Positions 1 to 8,698 of a stretch of 13,089 nt of DNA are shown piece after piece (position 1 is the first letter of the stretch; every line of letters begins with the position of its first letter). The notes beneath the pieces are model-generated. The model saw only the letters and a program-made list of their open reading frames with translations. It had not been told where the DNA came from and made no database searches. The position numbers were made by a program, and so were the translations under genes. The stretch is from contig JBCDGG010000145.1 in assembly GCA_038757905.1 (NCBI GenBank), positions 1 through 13,089 on the forward strand, in the 5' to 3' direction. This DNA is from HLUCCA09 sp038757905 (GTDB taxonomy: Bacteria > Pseudomonadota > Alphaproteobacteria > Rhodobacterales > Rhodobacteraceae).

Positions 1-47
1 CCCGCCCCCACCCCCTCCTGCTAGTCAGCCCATGAAAGGAAATACCC

Positions 48-578
48 ATGTCGTTTGACGCATTCTGCTACTTCCCCAAAGACAAGAAGACCGTCATGGG
101 GGAAACCCAAGACAAGAAGATGAAGGACAATGGCGCGTTCGAAATCCTCAGCTTCGAGATCGGCGCCGAGAACAACATCAACATCGGCTCGATCACGGGC
201 GGTGGTGGTGCCGGCAAGGCGACGTTCAAGGAACTGAACGTCACCAAGAAGACGGACACGTGCTCCTGCGCGCTGTTCATGAAACTGTGTGAGGGCAAGC
301 ACTTCGACGAGATGGTGATCGAGCTTCGTCGTTCGGGCGCCGCTGACGGCGTGTCCGGCAAGACCTTCCTCAAGTGGCAGTTCCAGCTCGTCATGGTTCA
401 GGACATCAGCTGGTCCGGCTCCGATGGCGACGACATCTGCGAAGAGACCGTCGTGTTCCAGTACGGTGCGATGAAGGTCGAGTACTGGGCGCAGGACGCA
501 CAGGGCAAGATGAACCAGACCCCGCTCAAGGGCGAGTGGAGCCGTGTGCTCAACGAGGCAAACTTCGCCGTCAAGTAA
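48..578 (+). CDS. tssD: T6SS inner-tube protein Hcp (TssD)
   Basis: This 176-residue protein has the Hcp (DUF796) fold signature: the N-terminal strand MSFDAFCYF, FEILSFEIG at residues 31-39, FMKLCEGKHF at 77-86 and a long C-terminal beta region starting QFQLVMVQDISWSGS at 111. Hcp hexamers stack into the tube that is pushed through the sheath into the target and carries or chaperones effectors. The length is normal for the family, with no effector domain fused at the C-terminus. The ATG at 48 is supported by AAAGGA at 35-40, seven bases upstream. It is first in the run hcp-tagJ-tssE-tssF-tssG-clpV. Five cysteines (7, 72, 74, 81, 131) are more than I would expect in a tube protein. A stem-loop follows in the gap to tagJ. 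The family call is secure. Confidence 0.97.
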   Translation: MSFDAFCYFPKDKKTVMGETQDKKMKDNGAFEILSFEIGAENNINIGSITGGGGAGKATFKELNVTKKTDTCSCALFMKLCEGKHFDEMVIELRRSGAADGVSGKTFLKWQFQLVMVQDISWSGSDGDDICEETVVFQYGAMKVEYWAQDAQGKMNQTPLKGEWSRVLNEANFAVK

Positions 579-606
579 CGGCAAACGATGCCATGACCTT
601 GAGGTG

Positions 607-628
607 GCGGGCTCGTCATGGAGCCCGC
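607..628 (+). terminator. Stem-loop between hcp and tagJ (possible attenuator or mRNA-stabilising hairpin)
   Basis: GCGGGCTC (607-614) and GAGCCCGC (621-628) form a perfect 8-bp GC-rich stem with a 6-base loop, extendable by two G-U pairs (605-606 with 629-630). No T tract follows (TGCCTCTT), so it is not a classical full terminator. It lies 29 bases after the hcp stop, where a partial terminator or a 3'-end stabiliser would give more Hcp than baseplate protein. That role is inferred; the inverted repeat is seen. Confidence 0.5.
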
Positions 629-659
629 TGCCTCTTCGTGTCCGATAAGGGCGACAGCC

Positions 660-665
660 GGGGAG
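660..665 (+). promoter_or_regulatory. Shine-Dalgarno site that decides the tagJ start
   Basis: GGGGAG lies six bases upstream of the GTG at 672. The in-frame ATG at 618 sits inside the loop of the preceding hairpin, has no ribosome site of its own, and would add 18 residues (MEPAASSCPIRATAGENR) that do not look like TagJ. The GTG start is therefore preferred. Confidence 0.65.
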
Positions 666-671
666 AACAGG

Positions 672-1514
672 GTGGAAGCCGAAGAGCTTATGAAATCCGG
701 AGACGTGGACGGCGCGCTTGCGGCCTTGCAGGATGCCGTGCGCTCCAACGCATCGGACGCGAAGCTTCGGGTCTTTCTGTTCCAGTTGCTGTGCGTCCGG
801 GGCGAGTGGGATCGTGCAGTTCGGCAGCTCAAGGTCTCTGCCGAACTCGATCCGCTGGCGACGCCGATGGCCCAGACCTACCGCGAAGGCATCGTCTGCG
901 AGTTGTACCGCGAGAAGGTCTTCGCCGGCGAAAAGGATCCGCTGATCTTTGGCGAGCCGCAGGAATGGATCGCGCTGATGGTGGACGCGCTGAAGCTGCA
1001 GGCGGCCGGCGAAGCGCAAAAGGCGGCGGATACGCGCGCCCGTGCGTTCGAGGCCGCGCCGACGACCTCGGGCGAGGCCAATGGCGAGCGGTTCGAGTGG
1101 ATCGCCGACGCCGACATGCGGCTCGGCCCGCTGCTGGAAGCGGTGGTGAACGGCAAGTACTTCTGGGTGCCGTTCTCGACGATCCAGACCATCAGCTTCG
1201 AAGAGCCGGCCGACCTGCGCGACGTGGTGTGGACGCCGGCGACCATGAAGGTTGCGACCGGCGGTGAAGTGATCGCCCTGATCCCGACGCGCTATGCCGG
1301 AACGGCGGCCGATGGCGGCCCGGCCGAAAAGCTGGCAAGGGCCACGCAATGGCGCGATCTCGGCGCCGATACCTTCGCCGGCCTCGGCCAGCGTCTGCTG
1401 ACGACGGAGGGCGGCGACCTGCCCCTGATGGATCTGCGCACGCTCACGCTCGATGTGCCCGATATCGAGCCGGCGCTCGAAGGCAGCGCGGACAGCGAGA
1501 CGGACAATGTCTGA
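672..1514 (+). CDS. tagJ: T6SS accessory protein TagJ (ImpE/SciE/HsiE family)
   Basis: From GTG 672 this is 280 residues, close to the family length. The N-terminal half is helical and TPR-like (EELMKSGDVDGALAALQDAV, residues 4-23; GEWDRAVRQLKVSAELDP, 44-61). The C-terminal half has the ImpE-type domain with GKYFWVPF at 151-158, DLRDVVWTPA at 171-180 and IPTRYAG at 204-210. In P. aeruginosa the homologue HsiE1 binds the N-terminus of the sheath protein TssB and also ClpV, so TagJ is thought to recruit the ATPase to the sheath in one class of T6SS. The gene overlaps tssE by eight bases (ATGTCTGA), which implies translational coupling. Its presence matters here because TssB in this locus is highly unusual. 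The family call is secure; only the start codon is open (alternative ATG at 618). Confidence 0.9.
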   Translation: MEAEELMKSGDVDGALAALQDAVRSNASDAKLRVFLFQLLCVRGEWDRAVRQLKVSAELDPLATPMAQTYREGIVCELYREKVFAGEKDPLIFGEPQEWIALMVDALKLQAAGEAQKAADTRARAFEAAPTTSGEANGERFEWIADADMRLGPLLEAVVNGKYFWVPFSTIQTISFEEPADLRDVVWTPATMKVATGGEVIALIPTRYAGTAADGGPAEKLARATQWRDLGADTFAGLGQRLLTTEGGDLPLMDLRTLTLDVPDIEPALEGSADSETDNV

Positions 1515-2004
1515 CAAGACGATCACGGAGCGGCTGCAACCGTCCCTCCTCGATCGGCTGACGGACGACGATCCGTCCGAGCAAAAGGAAGCGCGGGATG
1601 CGCGGGTGATCGACGTCAAGCGCCTGCGCGAGATCATCCAGCGGGATCTGTCCTGGCTGCTCAACACCTGCGACAACAGCGGCTCGATCGATGCCGCCAA
1701 GTACCCCAACGCGGCAAAGTCCGTTCTGAATTACGGCATTCGCGAAGTGGCGGGCGAGTTTTCCAGCGTCCAGCGCGCGGAACTGATCCGCACCTCGATC
1801 AACGACGCGATCACGAAGTACGAGCCCCGGATTCACCCCGGATCGGTCGACGTGCAGCTCCGCGTCGATCGCGACGACAGAGAGACGATTGTCACCTTCG
1901 ATATCATCGCCGATATGTGGGCGCAGCCGATGCCCCTCGAACTCTACCTCCGCTCGGAGGTCGACGTCACAACGGGCCAGCTCAACCTGCAGCGCATGAA
2001 CTGA
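1507..2004 (+). CDS. tssE: T6SS baseplate wedge protein TssE (gp25-like)
   Basis: This 165-residue protein has the TssE/gp25 layout: an N-terminal SLLDRLTDDDP (13-23), the helix VKRLREIIQRDLSWLLNT (37-54), KSVLNYGI (71-78), then a helix leading into ITKYEPRI (102-109) and a beta hairpin ending QLNLQRM. TssE is homologous to phage T4 gp25 and sits in the baseplate wedge with TssF and TssG, where it helps start sheath polymerisation. The ATG at 1507 is chosen because it overlaps the tagJ stop and gives the standard TssE beginning; an upstream in-frame ATG at 1453 would lie deep inside tagJ. Only seven bases separate its stop from tssF. Confidence 0.95.
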   Translation: MSDKTITERLQPSLLDRLTDDDPSEQKEARDARVIDVKRLREIIQRDLSWLLNTCDNSGSIDAAKYPNAAKSVLNYGIREVAGEFSSVQRAELIRTSINDAITKYEPRIHPGSVDVQLRVDRDDRETIVTFDIIADMWAQPMPLELYLRSEVDVTTGQLNLQRMN

Positions 2005-2011
2005 GAACCCG

Positions 2012-3889
2012 ATGGATACGAGGCTACTCCGCCACTACGAGGTCGAACTCGCATATCTCAGAGAAATGGGCGCGGAATTCGCCGAAGCCTATCCGAAGGT
2101 AGCATCCCGGCTGGGGATGGACGGGGTCGAGGTGATCGACCCCTATGTCGAGCGTCTGCTGGAGGGCGTGGCGTTTCTGACGGCGCGCGTGCAGCTGGAA
2201 CTGGAGCTGCAGTACCCTTCGCTCACCAGCCATTTGCTCGAAATCATCTATCCGCATTACCTGGCCCCGACGCCGTCGATGATGGTTGCCCAGTTCGAGC
2301 CCGACACGACCGCCGCCGCGGCCACGTCCGGCTTCAAGCTGCCCCGCGGGACGGAGCTGCGCAGCCGCCTCGGCAAGGACGACAAGACCCCCTGCGAGTT
2401 CCGGACGGCCCACGACGTGACGCTGTGGCCGATCGCGATCACCGAGGCGGAGTATCTGGAGAGCCGCGGCGAACTGGTGGCGGCGGGCGCGCCGCGCGAG
2501 ACGACGGCGCGCGCCGGCATCCGCCTGCGACTGCAGCGCTTCAGCGACATGCCGATTTCGGAGTTGGAGCTGGACAACCTGATGGTCTTCCTCGGCGGGA
2601 AGGAGGGCAAGAACTGGGCCTTGCACGAGCTGTTGTGCACCCAGGTCACCGGGTTGCTCGGCCGCTCGGCAGACCGGCGCGACGACTGGATTCAGGAACT
2701 GCCCGGCGGGGACGTCGTCGCGCGCGGGTTCGACCGGTCCGAGGCCCTTCTGCCGCTGCCGCAGCGCTCGTTCGACGGCTACCGGTTGCTGCAGGAATAC
2801 TTTGCGATGCCGGAGCGCTATCACTTCGTCGAATTGACGGGGATGGGCCTTGCTGTCAGCCGCTCCAAGGGCTCGGAGGTGGACATCTACATCCTCCTTC
2901 GCGACGGGATGCCCGACATCGCGCCGGGGATCACGCCGGAGGCGTTCGTTCTGAATGCGACGCCGGCGGTCAACCTGTTTCACCGCCGCTGCGACCGGAG
3001 CTTCATCCGCGAAGCCGATGTCGAGCAGCACGTCGTTGTCGACCGGACAGCCCCTCTCGACTACGAGATCTATCAGATCGACGATGTCGTGGGGATCAGC
3101 GCGGAAGGGGTCGACGATACACCGTTCCGCTCGTTCTATTCGGCCACCGATCTCACCATCGCCGGGGAAACTCACGCCGCCTACTACACCCAGAAACGCA
3201 AGATGCGCGAACGTGCGGAGCGGGAACGGCTGAAGGGCACGCGCACGTCCTACCTGGGCTCGGAGATGTATCTGTCGCTCGTCGATCCCGACCAGGCGCC
3301 CTATCCGGAAGCGCTGGAACAGCTGGCCATCTCGGCCCTTGTCACCAATCGGGATCTGCCGCTCCTCCTGCCTACGGGGAAGAGCGATATCTTCTATCTG
3401 CCCGAGGGCGGCCCCGTCGCCCACGTGCACACGCCGGTTTCGCCCACGCGGCCGCGCCCGACCCTGGCCCAGGGCGACACGGCGTGGCGGCTCATCAGCC
3501 ACTTGAGTCTGAACTACATATCACTGGCCGATACCGAGGGCGGCGAGGGGGCGGAGGCCCTGCGCGAGTTGCTCGGCATCTATGCGCCGATTGGCAGCAA
3601 AGTTCTGGAAAAGCAGCTCGAGGGGCTGGCGCAGGTCTCCTCGCGCCCGATTGTGCGGCGTATGACGGACGAGGTGCTGTCGACGGCGGTGCGGGGGCTG
3701 GAGATCACCGTGACCCTTGACGAAAGCTACTTCGAAGGATCGAGCGTTTTCCTGATCGGCGCGGTGCTTGAACGCTTCTTTGCCAAATACGTTACGATCA
3801 ACTCGTTTACCGAAACGGTCCTTGCCACCCAACAACGCGGAGAGATCATGCGATGGCGCCCAGAGACGGGCCTGGGTCGGCTCATCTGA
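2012..3889 (+). CDS. tssF: T6SS baseplate protein TssF (VasA/ImpG, DUF879)
   Basis: At 625 residues this is a full-length TssF. The N-terminal 90 residues hold the family hallmark: LLRHYEVELAYLREMGAEFA at 5-24, DPYVERLLEGVAFLTARVQL at 43-62, and HLLEIIYPHYLAPTPSM at 74-90. TssF pairs with TssG and TssE (two TssF per wedge) to form the baseplate beneath the sheath and around VgrG. The C-terminal end (SFTETVLATQQRGEIMRWRP) is also typical. No motif looks missing or broken. It overlaps tssG by 37 bases, so the two baseplate partners are probably translated together. GAGA at 2003-2006 is the only weak ribosome site, so coupling to tssE is likely. Confidence 0.97.
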   Translation: MDTRLLRHYEVELAYLREMGAEFAEAYPKVASRLGMDGVEVIDPYVERLLEGVAFLTARVQLELELQYPSLTSHLLEIIYPHYLAPTPSMMVAQFEPDTTAAAATSGFKLPRGTELRSRLGKDDKTPCEFRTAHDVTLWPIAITEAEYLESRGELVAAGAPRETTARAGIRLRLQRFSDMPISELELDNLMVFLGGKEGKNWALHELLCTQVTGLLGRSADRRDDWIQELPGGDVVARGFDRSEALLPLPQRSFDGYRLLQEYFAMPERYHFVELTGMGLAVSRSKGSEVDIYILLRDGMPDIAPGITPEAFVLNATPAVNLFHRRCDRSFIREADVEQHVVVDRTAPLDYEIYQIDDVVGISAEGVDDTPFRSFYSATDLTIAGETHAAYYTQKRKMRERAERERLKGTRTSYLGSEMYLSLVDPDQAPYPEALEQLAISALVTNRDLPLLLPTGKSDIFYLPEGGPVAHVHTPVSPTRPRPTLAQGDTAWRLISHLSLNYISLADTEGGEGAEALRELLGIYAPIGSKVLEKQLEGLAQVSSRPIVRRMTDEVLSTAVRGLEITVTLDESYFEGSSVFLIGAVLERFFAKYVTINSFTETVLATQQRGEIMRWRPETGLGRLI

Positions 3890-4905
3890 GCCATCTCGCG
3901 CGGCTCGCCGCGGACCCGGAACGACACCATATCTTCCATGCGATCCGCATTCTGGAGGCGGCTTATCCCGACACGCCGCGCATTGGAAAGAGCCGCCGGC
4001 CGCGAGAGGAGCCGTTTCGCTTTGGCCAGGAGGCGGAGCTGTCGTTCCCGCCGTCCTCGATTGCCGGTATGTCCCTCCCGGCGGAAGGCCGGCCCGGCCG
4101 CCTGACCAACCGGTTCTTCGGCCTCTTCGGCCCGCAGGGGCCGATGCCGCTGCACCTGACGGAGTATGCCCGCGCCCGGCTGCGCCATCACCGCGATCCG
4201 ACCTTTGTCGAGTTCGCGAATGTGTTCACCCACCGGCTGATGACCTTGCTCTATCGCGCGTGGCTGGGCGGCCAGCCCGCGCCGAGCTTCGACCGTGGCG
4301 ACGACGACGCCTTCGAGCGCAAGGTCGCCGCGTTTGCGGGATATCTCGGGGACGCCGCGCGAAGGCGCGATGCGATGGCCGATGTGGCCAAGCGGCACTA
4401 CAGCGGCCTGCTCGCGCAGGGCCCCAAGAATGCCGAGGGGCTCGTCGCCATTCTGACGTCGTTCTTCGGCGCGCGCGTGCGGCTGCAGCCCTTCGTCGGA
4501 ACCTGGCTGGACCTCGAACCGGGCGACCGGTGGGAGCTGGGATCGCCCACCGGCCTGGGGCGGACCTCCTCCGTCGGCGCCCGTGTCTGGACGCGCAACG
4601 CCAAGTTCCGGCTGCGGATCGGCCCGCTGAGCCTGCCGGAATACGAACGCCTGCTTCCGGGCGGGGCGTCGCTCCGGAGCCTGAAGGCCATCGTGCGCAA
4701 CTATGCCGGCGATGCCCTCGACTGGGACGTAAACCTTGTGCTGAAACGGGAAGAAGTGCCCAAGGCCGTCCTAGGCAAAACGACCCGGCTAGGGCAGACT
4801 AGCTGGATCGGCACGCAAGAAACCACCGAAGACGCGGATGATCTGTACCTGGAGCCAAACCTCCGGGACGGCGCCGCAAAGAACGAGAACAGGGACGAAC
4901 CATGA
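3853..4905 (+). CDS. tssG: T6SS baseplate protein TssG (VasB/ImpH, DUF1305)
   Basis: This 350-residue protein has the N-terminal helix HHIFHAIRILEAAYP (25-39), the hallmark FFGLFGPQGPMPLHLTEY (88-105), the FTHRLMTLLYRAW segment and the C-terminal RLGQTSWIG (312-320). It is the wedge partner of TssF. The ATG at 3853 lies within the end of tssF, just after GGAGAG, and gives the normal family start. The last 30 residues (321-350) are polar and acidic and extend slightly beyond the conserved core. The stop overlaps the clpV start as ATGA (4902-4905), indicating translational coupling. Confidence 0.96.
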   Translation: MAPRDGPGSAHLSHLARLAADPERHHIFHAIRILEAAYPDTPRIGKSRRPREEPFRFGQEAELSFPPSSIAGMSLPAEGRPGRLTNRFFGLFGPQGPMPLHLTEYARARLRHHRDPTFVEFANVFTHRLMTLLYRAWLGGQPAPSFDRGDDDAFERKVAAFAGYLGDAARRRDAMADVAKRHYSGLLAQGPKNAEGLVAILTSFFGARVRLQPFVGTWLDLEPGDRWELGSPTGLGRTSSVGARVWTRNAKFRLRIGPLSLPEYERLLPGGASLRSLKAIVRNYAGDALDWDVNLVLKREEVPKAVLGKTTRLGQTSWIGTQETTEDADDLYLEPNLRDGAAKNENRDEP

Positions 4906-7610
4906 CCGAGATCAGCCGTGTCGCGCTATTCGGAAAACTCAATAGCCTTGGCTACAAGGCCATCGAAGGGGCGACGGTGTTCTGCAAGATGCGGGGCAAC
5001 CCCTATGTTGAGATCGTCCACTGGATCCATCAGATCCTGAACGGGCAGGACAGCGACCTGCACAAGATCATCCAGCACTTCGATCTCGACCCGGGCAAGA
5101 TCGCGGCCGAGATGACGGCGGCGCTCGACGCGCTGCCGCGCGGGGCGACCTCGATCAGCGATCTGTCGCAGCATCTGGAAGATGCGATGGAGCGGGCCTG
5201 GGTCTGGGGCTCGCTGCTCTATTCGTCCAACCAGGTGCGCACCGGGCACATCCTGCTCGGCATGCTGGAGACGCCGAACCTGAAGACGATCCTGACGGGC
5301 ATGTCGCCGACGCTCGCCTCCATCAAGCCCGACGATCTGGCGGACGATTTCCACACCATCACCGATGGCTCGCCCGAGGATCACATGCGCCCGCAGGATG
5401 GCTCCGCCACCGGTGGCGGCGTGGAGCCGGGCGAGGCCAGCGGGGCACGTGCGCCCGCTCAGATGGGCAAGGAGGAGGCGCTGCAGCAATTCTGCACCGA
5501 CCTCACCGAACAGGCCCGCAACGGCGAGATCGACCCCATCGTCGGCCGTGACGAGGAGATCCGGCAGGTCGTCGACGTGCTGATGCGGCGCCGCCAGAAC
5601 AATCCGATCCTGACGGGCGAGGCCGGGGTCGGCAAGACCGCCGTTGTCGAGGGTTTCGCGTTGCGCATCGCGCGCGGCGACGTGCCCCCGGCGCTGAAGG
5701 ACGTGCGCATCCTGACGCTGGATGTGGGCCTGTTGCAGGCCGGTGCGTCGATGAAGGGCGAGTTCGAGAACCGCCTGAAGCAGGTGATCGAGGAGGTGCA
5801 ATCCGCCACCACACCCATCGTGATGTTCGTCGACGAGACGCATACGTTGGTCGGCGCGGGCGGTGCTGCGGGAACGGGCGACGCCGCCAACCTGCTGAAG
5901 CCCGCGCTGGCGCGCGGGACGCTGCGCACGATCGGGGCCACCACCTGGGCCGAGTACAAGAAACACATCGAGAAGGACCCGGCGCTGACCCGCCGCTTCC
6001 AGGTGGTGCAGGTCGACGAGCCGGGCATCCCCAAGGCCATCCTGATGATGCGCGGCATTGCGACGATGCTGGAAAAGCACCACCGGGTGCAGGTGCTCGA
6101 CGAAGGGATCGAGGCCGCGGTGACGCTGTCGGCCCGCTACATCCCGGCCCGCCAGCTTCCGGACAAGTCGGTCTCGCTGCTCGATACGGCCTGCGCGCGT
6201 GTGGCGGTCAGCCAGCATGCGGTGCCGGCGGAGGTCGATGACAGCCGCCGCCATATCGAGGCGCTGGACACCGAGCTCGCCATTATCGCGCGCGACGAGA
6301 GCGCCGGGCTCGACGTGACGGATCGGCGCGAGGCCATCACTCTTGCCAAGGAGGCAGAGCAGGCCCGGCTCGACGAATTGACCGGCCGGTGGGAGGCGGA
6401 GAAGGCGCTGGTGGAGGGCATCCTCGATCTGCGCGCCAAGCTCCGCGCCGGGGCCCAGCCGGTGGACGAGCCGCAGCCCGAGGGCGAGGAGGGCGCCGGC
6501 CCCCTCACCGAGGAGGAGCGCGCCACGATGATGGCGGAGCTGAAGGCCAGGAATGCCGAACTGTCCGAGGTGCAGGGCGACAGCCCGTTGATCCTGCCCA
6601 TCGTCGATCATCAGGCCGTGGCAAGCGTGGTCGGCGACTGGACGGGCATCCCCGTGGGTCGCATGGTCAAGGACGAGATCGAGACGGTGCTGGAGCTCGA
6701 CGAACACCTCGCCAAGAGGGTGATCGGCCAGGACCACGCGATGAAGATGATCGCCAAGCGCATCCAGACGTCGCGCGCCGGGCTCGACAATCCCAACAAG
6801 CCCATCGGGGTCTTCATGCTCGCGGGCACCTCAGGTGTCGGCAAGACGGAAACGGCGCTGGCGCTGGCCGAAGTGCTTTACGGTGGTGAGCAGAACGTGA
6901 TCACCATCAACATGTCGGAGTATCAGGAGGCGCACACCGTCTCCTCGCTCAAAGGGGCGCCTCCGGGCTATGTCGGCTATGGCGAGGGCGGCGTGCTGAC
7001 GGAAGCGGTGCGGCGCAAGCCCTATTCCGTGGTGTTGCTCGACGAGGTCGAAAAGGCCCACCCGGACGTGCATGAGATCTTCTTTCAGGTCTTCGACAAG
7101 GGCGTGATGGAGGATGGCGAAGGCCGCACCATCGACTTCAAGAACACCCTGATCCTGCTGACCTCGAACGCAGGCACGGACATGATCATGGACATGTGCG
7201 CCGACCCGGAGTTGATGCCCGATCCGGAGAGCCTGGCAAAGTCGCTGCGCGAGCCGCTTCTGAAGATCTTCCCGCCGGCGCTCCTTGGCCGCCTTGTCAC
7301 GATCCCCTACTACCCGCTCAGCCCCGAGATGCTCGGCAAGATCACGGTGCTGCAGCTCAACCGGATCGTGAAGCGCGTGAACGAGGCCCACGGCGTGCCG
7401 CTCAGCTATACCGACGATGTCGTCACGACGATCGTCGACCGCTGTCAGGAGCTGGAGAGCGGCGGACGCATGATCGACGCCATCGTCACCAACACCATGC
7501 TGCCAGACATCTCGGCCGAGTTCCTGCGCCGGATGATGGCAGGAGAGGAGATCAAGAGCGTCGCCATCGACGTCAAGGACAATGACTTCACCTACGCCTT
7601 TGGTGAGTGA
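4902..7610 (+). CDS. tssH: T6SS AAA+ sheath-disassembly ATPase ClpV (TssH)
   Basis: The protein is 902 residues, full length for ClpV, a class I Hsp100 ATPase that extracts contracted TssB/TssC sheath so the machine can be rebuilt. It has a Clp-N domain (about 1-160), then AAA1 with Walker A GEAGVGKT (239-246) and Walker B D311-E312 in the sequence FVDETHTL. A coiled-coil middle domain spans roughly 420-560. AAA2 has Walker A GTSGVGKT (642-649) and Walker B LLDEVEKAHPD (D714-E715). Sequences such as GAGGAAGTGDAANLLKPALA mark ClpV rather than housekeeping ClpB. Both ATPase sites look intact. AGGGA at 4891-4895 is a good ribosome site, and the start overlaps the tssG stop. In TagJ-containing systems ClpV is thought to be brought to the sheath partly through TagJ-TssB contact. 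Confidence 0.97.
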   Translation: MTEISRVALFGKLNSLGYKAIEGATVFCKMRGNPYVEIVHWIHQILNGQDSDLHKIIQHFDLDPGKIAAEMTAALDALPRGATSISDLSQHLEDAMERAWVWGSLLYSSNQVRTGHILLGMLETPNLKTILTGMSPTLASIKPDDLADDFHTITDGSPEDHMRPQDGSATGGGVEPGEASGARAPAQMGKEEALQQFCTDLTEQARNGEIDPIVGRDEEIRQVVDVLMRRRQNNPILTGEAGVGKTAVVEGFALRIARGDVPPALKDVRILTLDVGLLQAGASMKGEFENRLKQVIEEVQSATTPIVMFVDETHTLVGAGGAAGTGDAANLLKPALARGTLRTIGATTWAEYKKHIEKDPALTRRFQVVQVDEPGIPKAILMMRGIATMLEKHHRVQVLDEGIEAAVTLSARYIPARQLPDKSVSLLDTACARVAVSQHAVPAEVDDSRRHIEALDTELAIIARDESAGLDVTDRREAITLAKEAEQARLDELTGRWEAEKALVEGILDLRAKLRAGAQPVDEPQPEGEEGAGPLTEEERATMMAELKARNAELSEVQGDSPLILPIVDHQAVASVVGDWTGIPVGRMVKDEIETVLELDEHLAKRVIGQDHAMKMIAKRIQTSRAGLDNPNKPIGVFMLAGTSGVGKTETALALAEVLYGGEQNVITINMSEYQEAHTVSSLKGAPPGYVGYGEGGVLTEAVRRKPYSVVLLDEVEKAHPDVHEIFFQVFDKGVMEDGEGRTIDFKNTLILLTSNAGTDMIMDMCADPELMPDPESLAKSLREPLLKIFPPALLGRLVTIPYYPLSPEMLGKITVLQLNRIVKRVNEAHGVPLSYTDDVVTTIVDRCQELESGGRMIDAIVTNTMLPDISAEFLRRMMAGEEIKSVAIDVKDNDFTYAFGE

Positions 7611-7645
7611 GTGACCGGTTCGGCCGGCAGTAACGGAGGCCAGAC

Positions 7646-8659
7646 ATGCCCGACGATCATAAAAAACCGATCCAGGTGAAGAAGATGATCTCGCCCTTTG
7701 GCGAGGTGAAGGGGAAGAAGGCCCCGCCCTGGTTCGACGCGATCCCGGGGGTCTACCGTTACTTGGCCCCCGTCATGGTCGACAGGAAGCTGATGCTCGA
7801 TCCGCGCAAGTGGAAGAAAAAGGATCTGGAGGACGGATCCTACGCGGTGGCGAAGTACGAGCTTGCGCTGTTTGCCACGCAGCTCAGTCAGATCGAGAAG
7901 GCCTTCACCAAGGAGCTTCCGCCGGTGAAGGGCAAGCGCGACTGGGGGTCCATCGCCAAGTCGAAAGCCCCGAAGGACAAGAGCGCGGCCAAGACGGCGG
8001 AGGACTCGGTCAAGAAGTGCTGGGACAAGATCGCCAAGAAGATCGACGACAAGGTCAGCCTCGCGCTGGACGAGGTAGAGGCCGACAAGGGCGACAACAA
8101 GAAGGCCCTGGCCGCCGGCAAGGAGGCCCTGAAGAAGTTCGGCAACCTCGACACCAGCAAGATGTTCACCAGCCCGATGGACGATCTTCAGAAGTCGATG
8201 ACGGACTTTGCCAGCGGAATGGGCAAGTCCAACCCGGATCAGGAGAAAATCACGGCGGCGTCGCAAAAGCTTGTTGCCTCGGCCAGCAGCGAATGCGCCT
8301 CCACCGCCAAGCAAGTGCAGAATGTGGTGAAGTACCTCAAAGACGCCGGCAAAAAGATGGAGAAGGACGAGGGCGCAAATGCCGCGCTCCGGGCTGTCGG
8401 GAAGACGATCACCTCGGATTCCAAGATCGCAGGTGCGCTCGACGCGCTGGAAGATGGGGTCGACAAGCTGGAAGATGCGATCTCGGACGCCGAGGACTTC
8501 TTCAAGAAGGGCGCCGGGACGCCCGGCGACGCCACATCGAAGGCCGGCAAGCTCAAGGATCTGAGCTCGAAACTGGTGAAGACGGGGAAGACAGCCACGG
8601 AGCAGGTGAGGATCGTGGCCAAAAAGTTTTCCGACGCAGAGAAGGAAGTGAAGAAGTAA
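7646..8659 (+). CDS. Unrecognised lysine-rich, mostly helical soluble protein in the T6SS operon
   Basis: I do not recognise this 337-residue protein. I count 61 lysines (18%) but only six arginines, which is striking in a GC-rich genome. There is no signal peptide or membrane segment. The first 60 residues are distinct (FGEVKGKKAPPWFDAIPGVY at 18-37, then RKWKKKD); the rest reads as helices with scattered Lys/Ala/Asp and some heptad-like stretches (LDALEDGVDKLEDAISDAED at 265-284). There are two cysteines, at 125 and 217. CGGAGG at 7634-7639 is a strong ribosome site, and the gene starts 35 bases after clpV, so it is almost certainly co-transcribed with it. Possible roles include an effector or adaptor, a regulator, or a polycationic partner of the acidic TssB tail. 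None is shown by a motif. Confidence 0.85.
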   Translation: MPDDHKKPIQVKKMISPFGEVKGKKAPPWFDAIPGVYRYLAPVMVDRKLMLDPRKWKKKDLEDGSYAVAKYELALFATQLSQIEKAFTKELPPVKGKRDWGSIAKSKAPKDKSAAKTAEDSVKKCWDKIAKKIDDKVSLALDEVEADKGDNKKALAAGKEALKKFGNLDTSKMFTSPMDDLQKSMTDFASGMGKSNPDQEKITAASQKLVASASSECASTAKQVQNVVKYLKDAGKKMEKDEGANAALRAVGKTITSDSKIAGALDALEDGVDKLEDAISDAEDFFKKGAGTPGDATSKAGKLKDLSSKLVKTGKTATEQVRIVAKKFSDAEKEVKK

Positions 8660-8698
8660 ACCGCTGCCCAAGTTCGCTTTTTTTGCCGCATCAGCGGT
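8660..8698 (+). other. Inverted repeat with a T7 tract in its loop after the Lys-rich gene
   Basis: ACCGCTG (8660-8666) and CAGCGGT (8692-8698) form a 7-bp perfect stem around a 25-base loop that contains seven Ts (8678-8684). It begins directly after the stop codon. Because the T run is inside the loop rather than after the stem, it does not fit an intrinsic terminator. It overlaps the candidate -35 box of the next feature, so an operator-like role is also possible. Confidence 0.3.

Noticed and set aside
1..58. Possible 3' end of an upstream gene, or a short leader frame (ATG at 32 to TGA at 58) overlapping the hcp start
   Set aside because: Two frames end here (TAG at 22 and TGA at 58) and too little sequence is present to choose. 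The C-rich start cannot be assigned.
618..671. N-terminal extension of TagJ from ATG 618
   Set aside because: The ATG is inside the loop of a hairpin and has no ribosome site, while GTG 672 has GGGGAG six bases upstream and gives the expected family start.
21..6737. Several long antisense frames opposite hcp, tssF and clpV
   Set aside because: The + strand genes there have clear family motifs. The antisense products are Arg/His/Leu-rich with no motif, typical of high-GC shadow frames.
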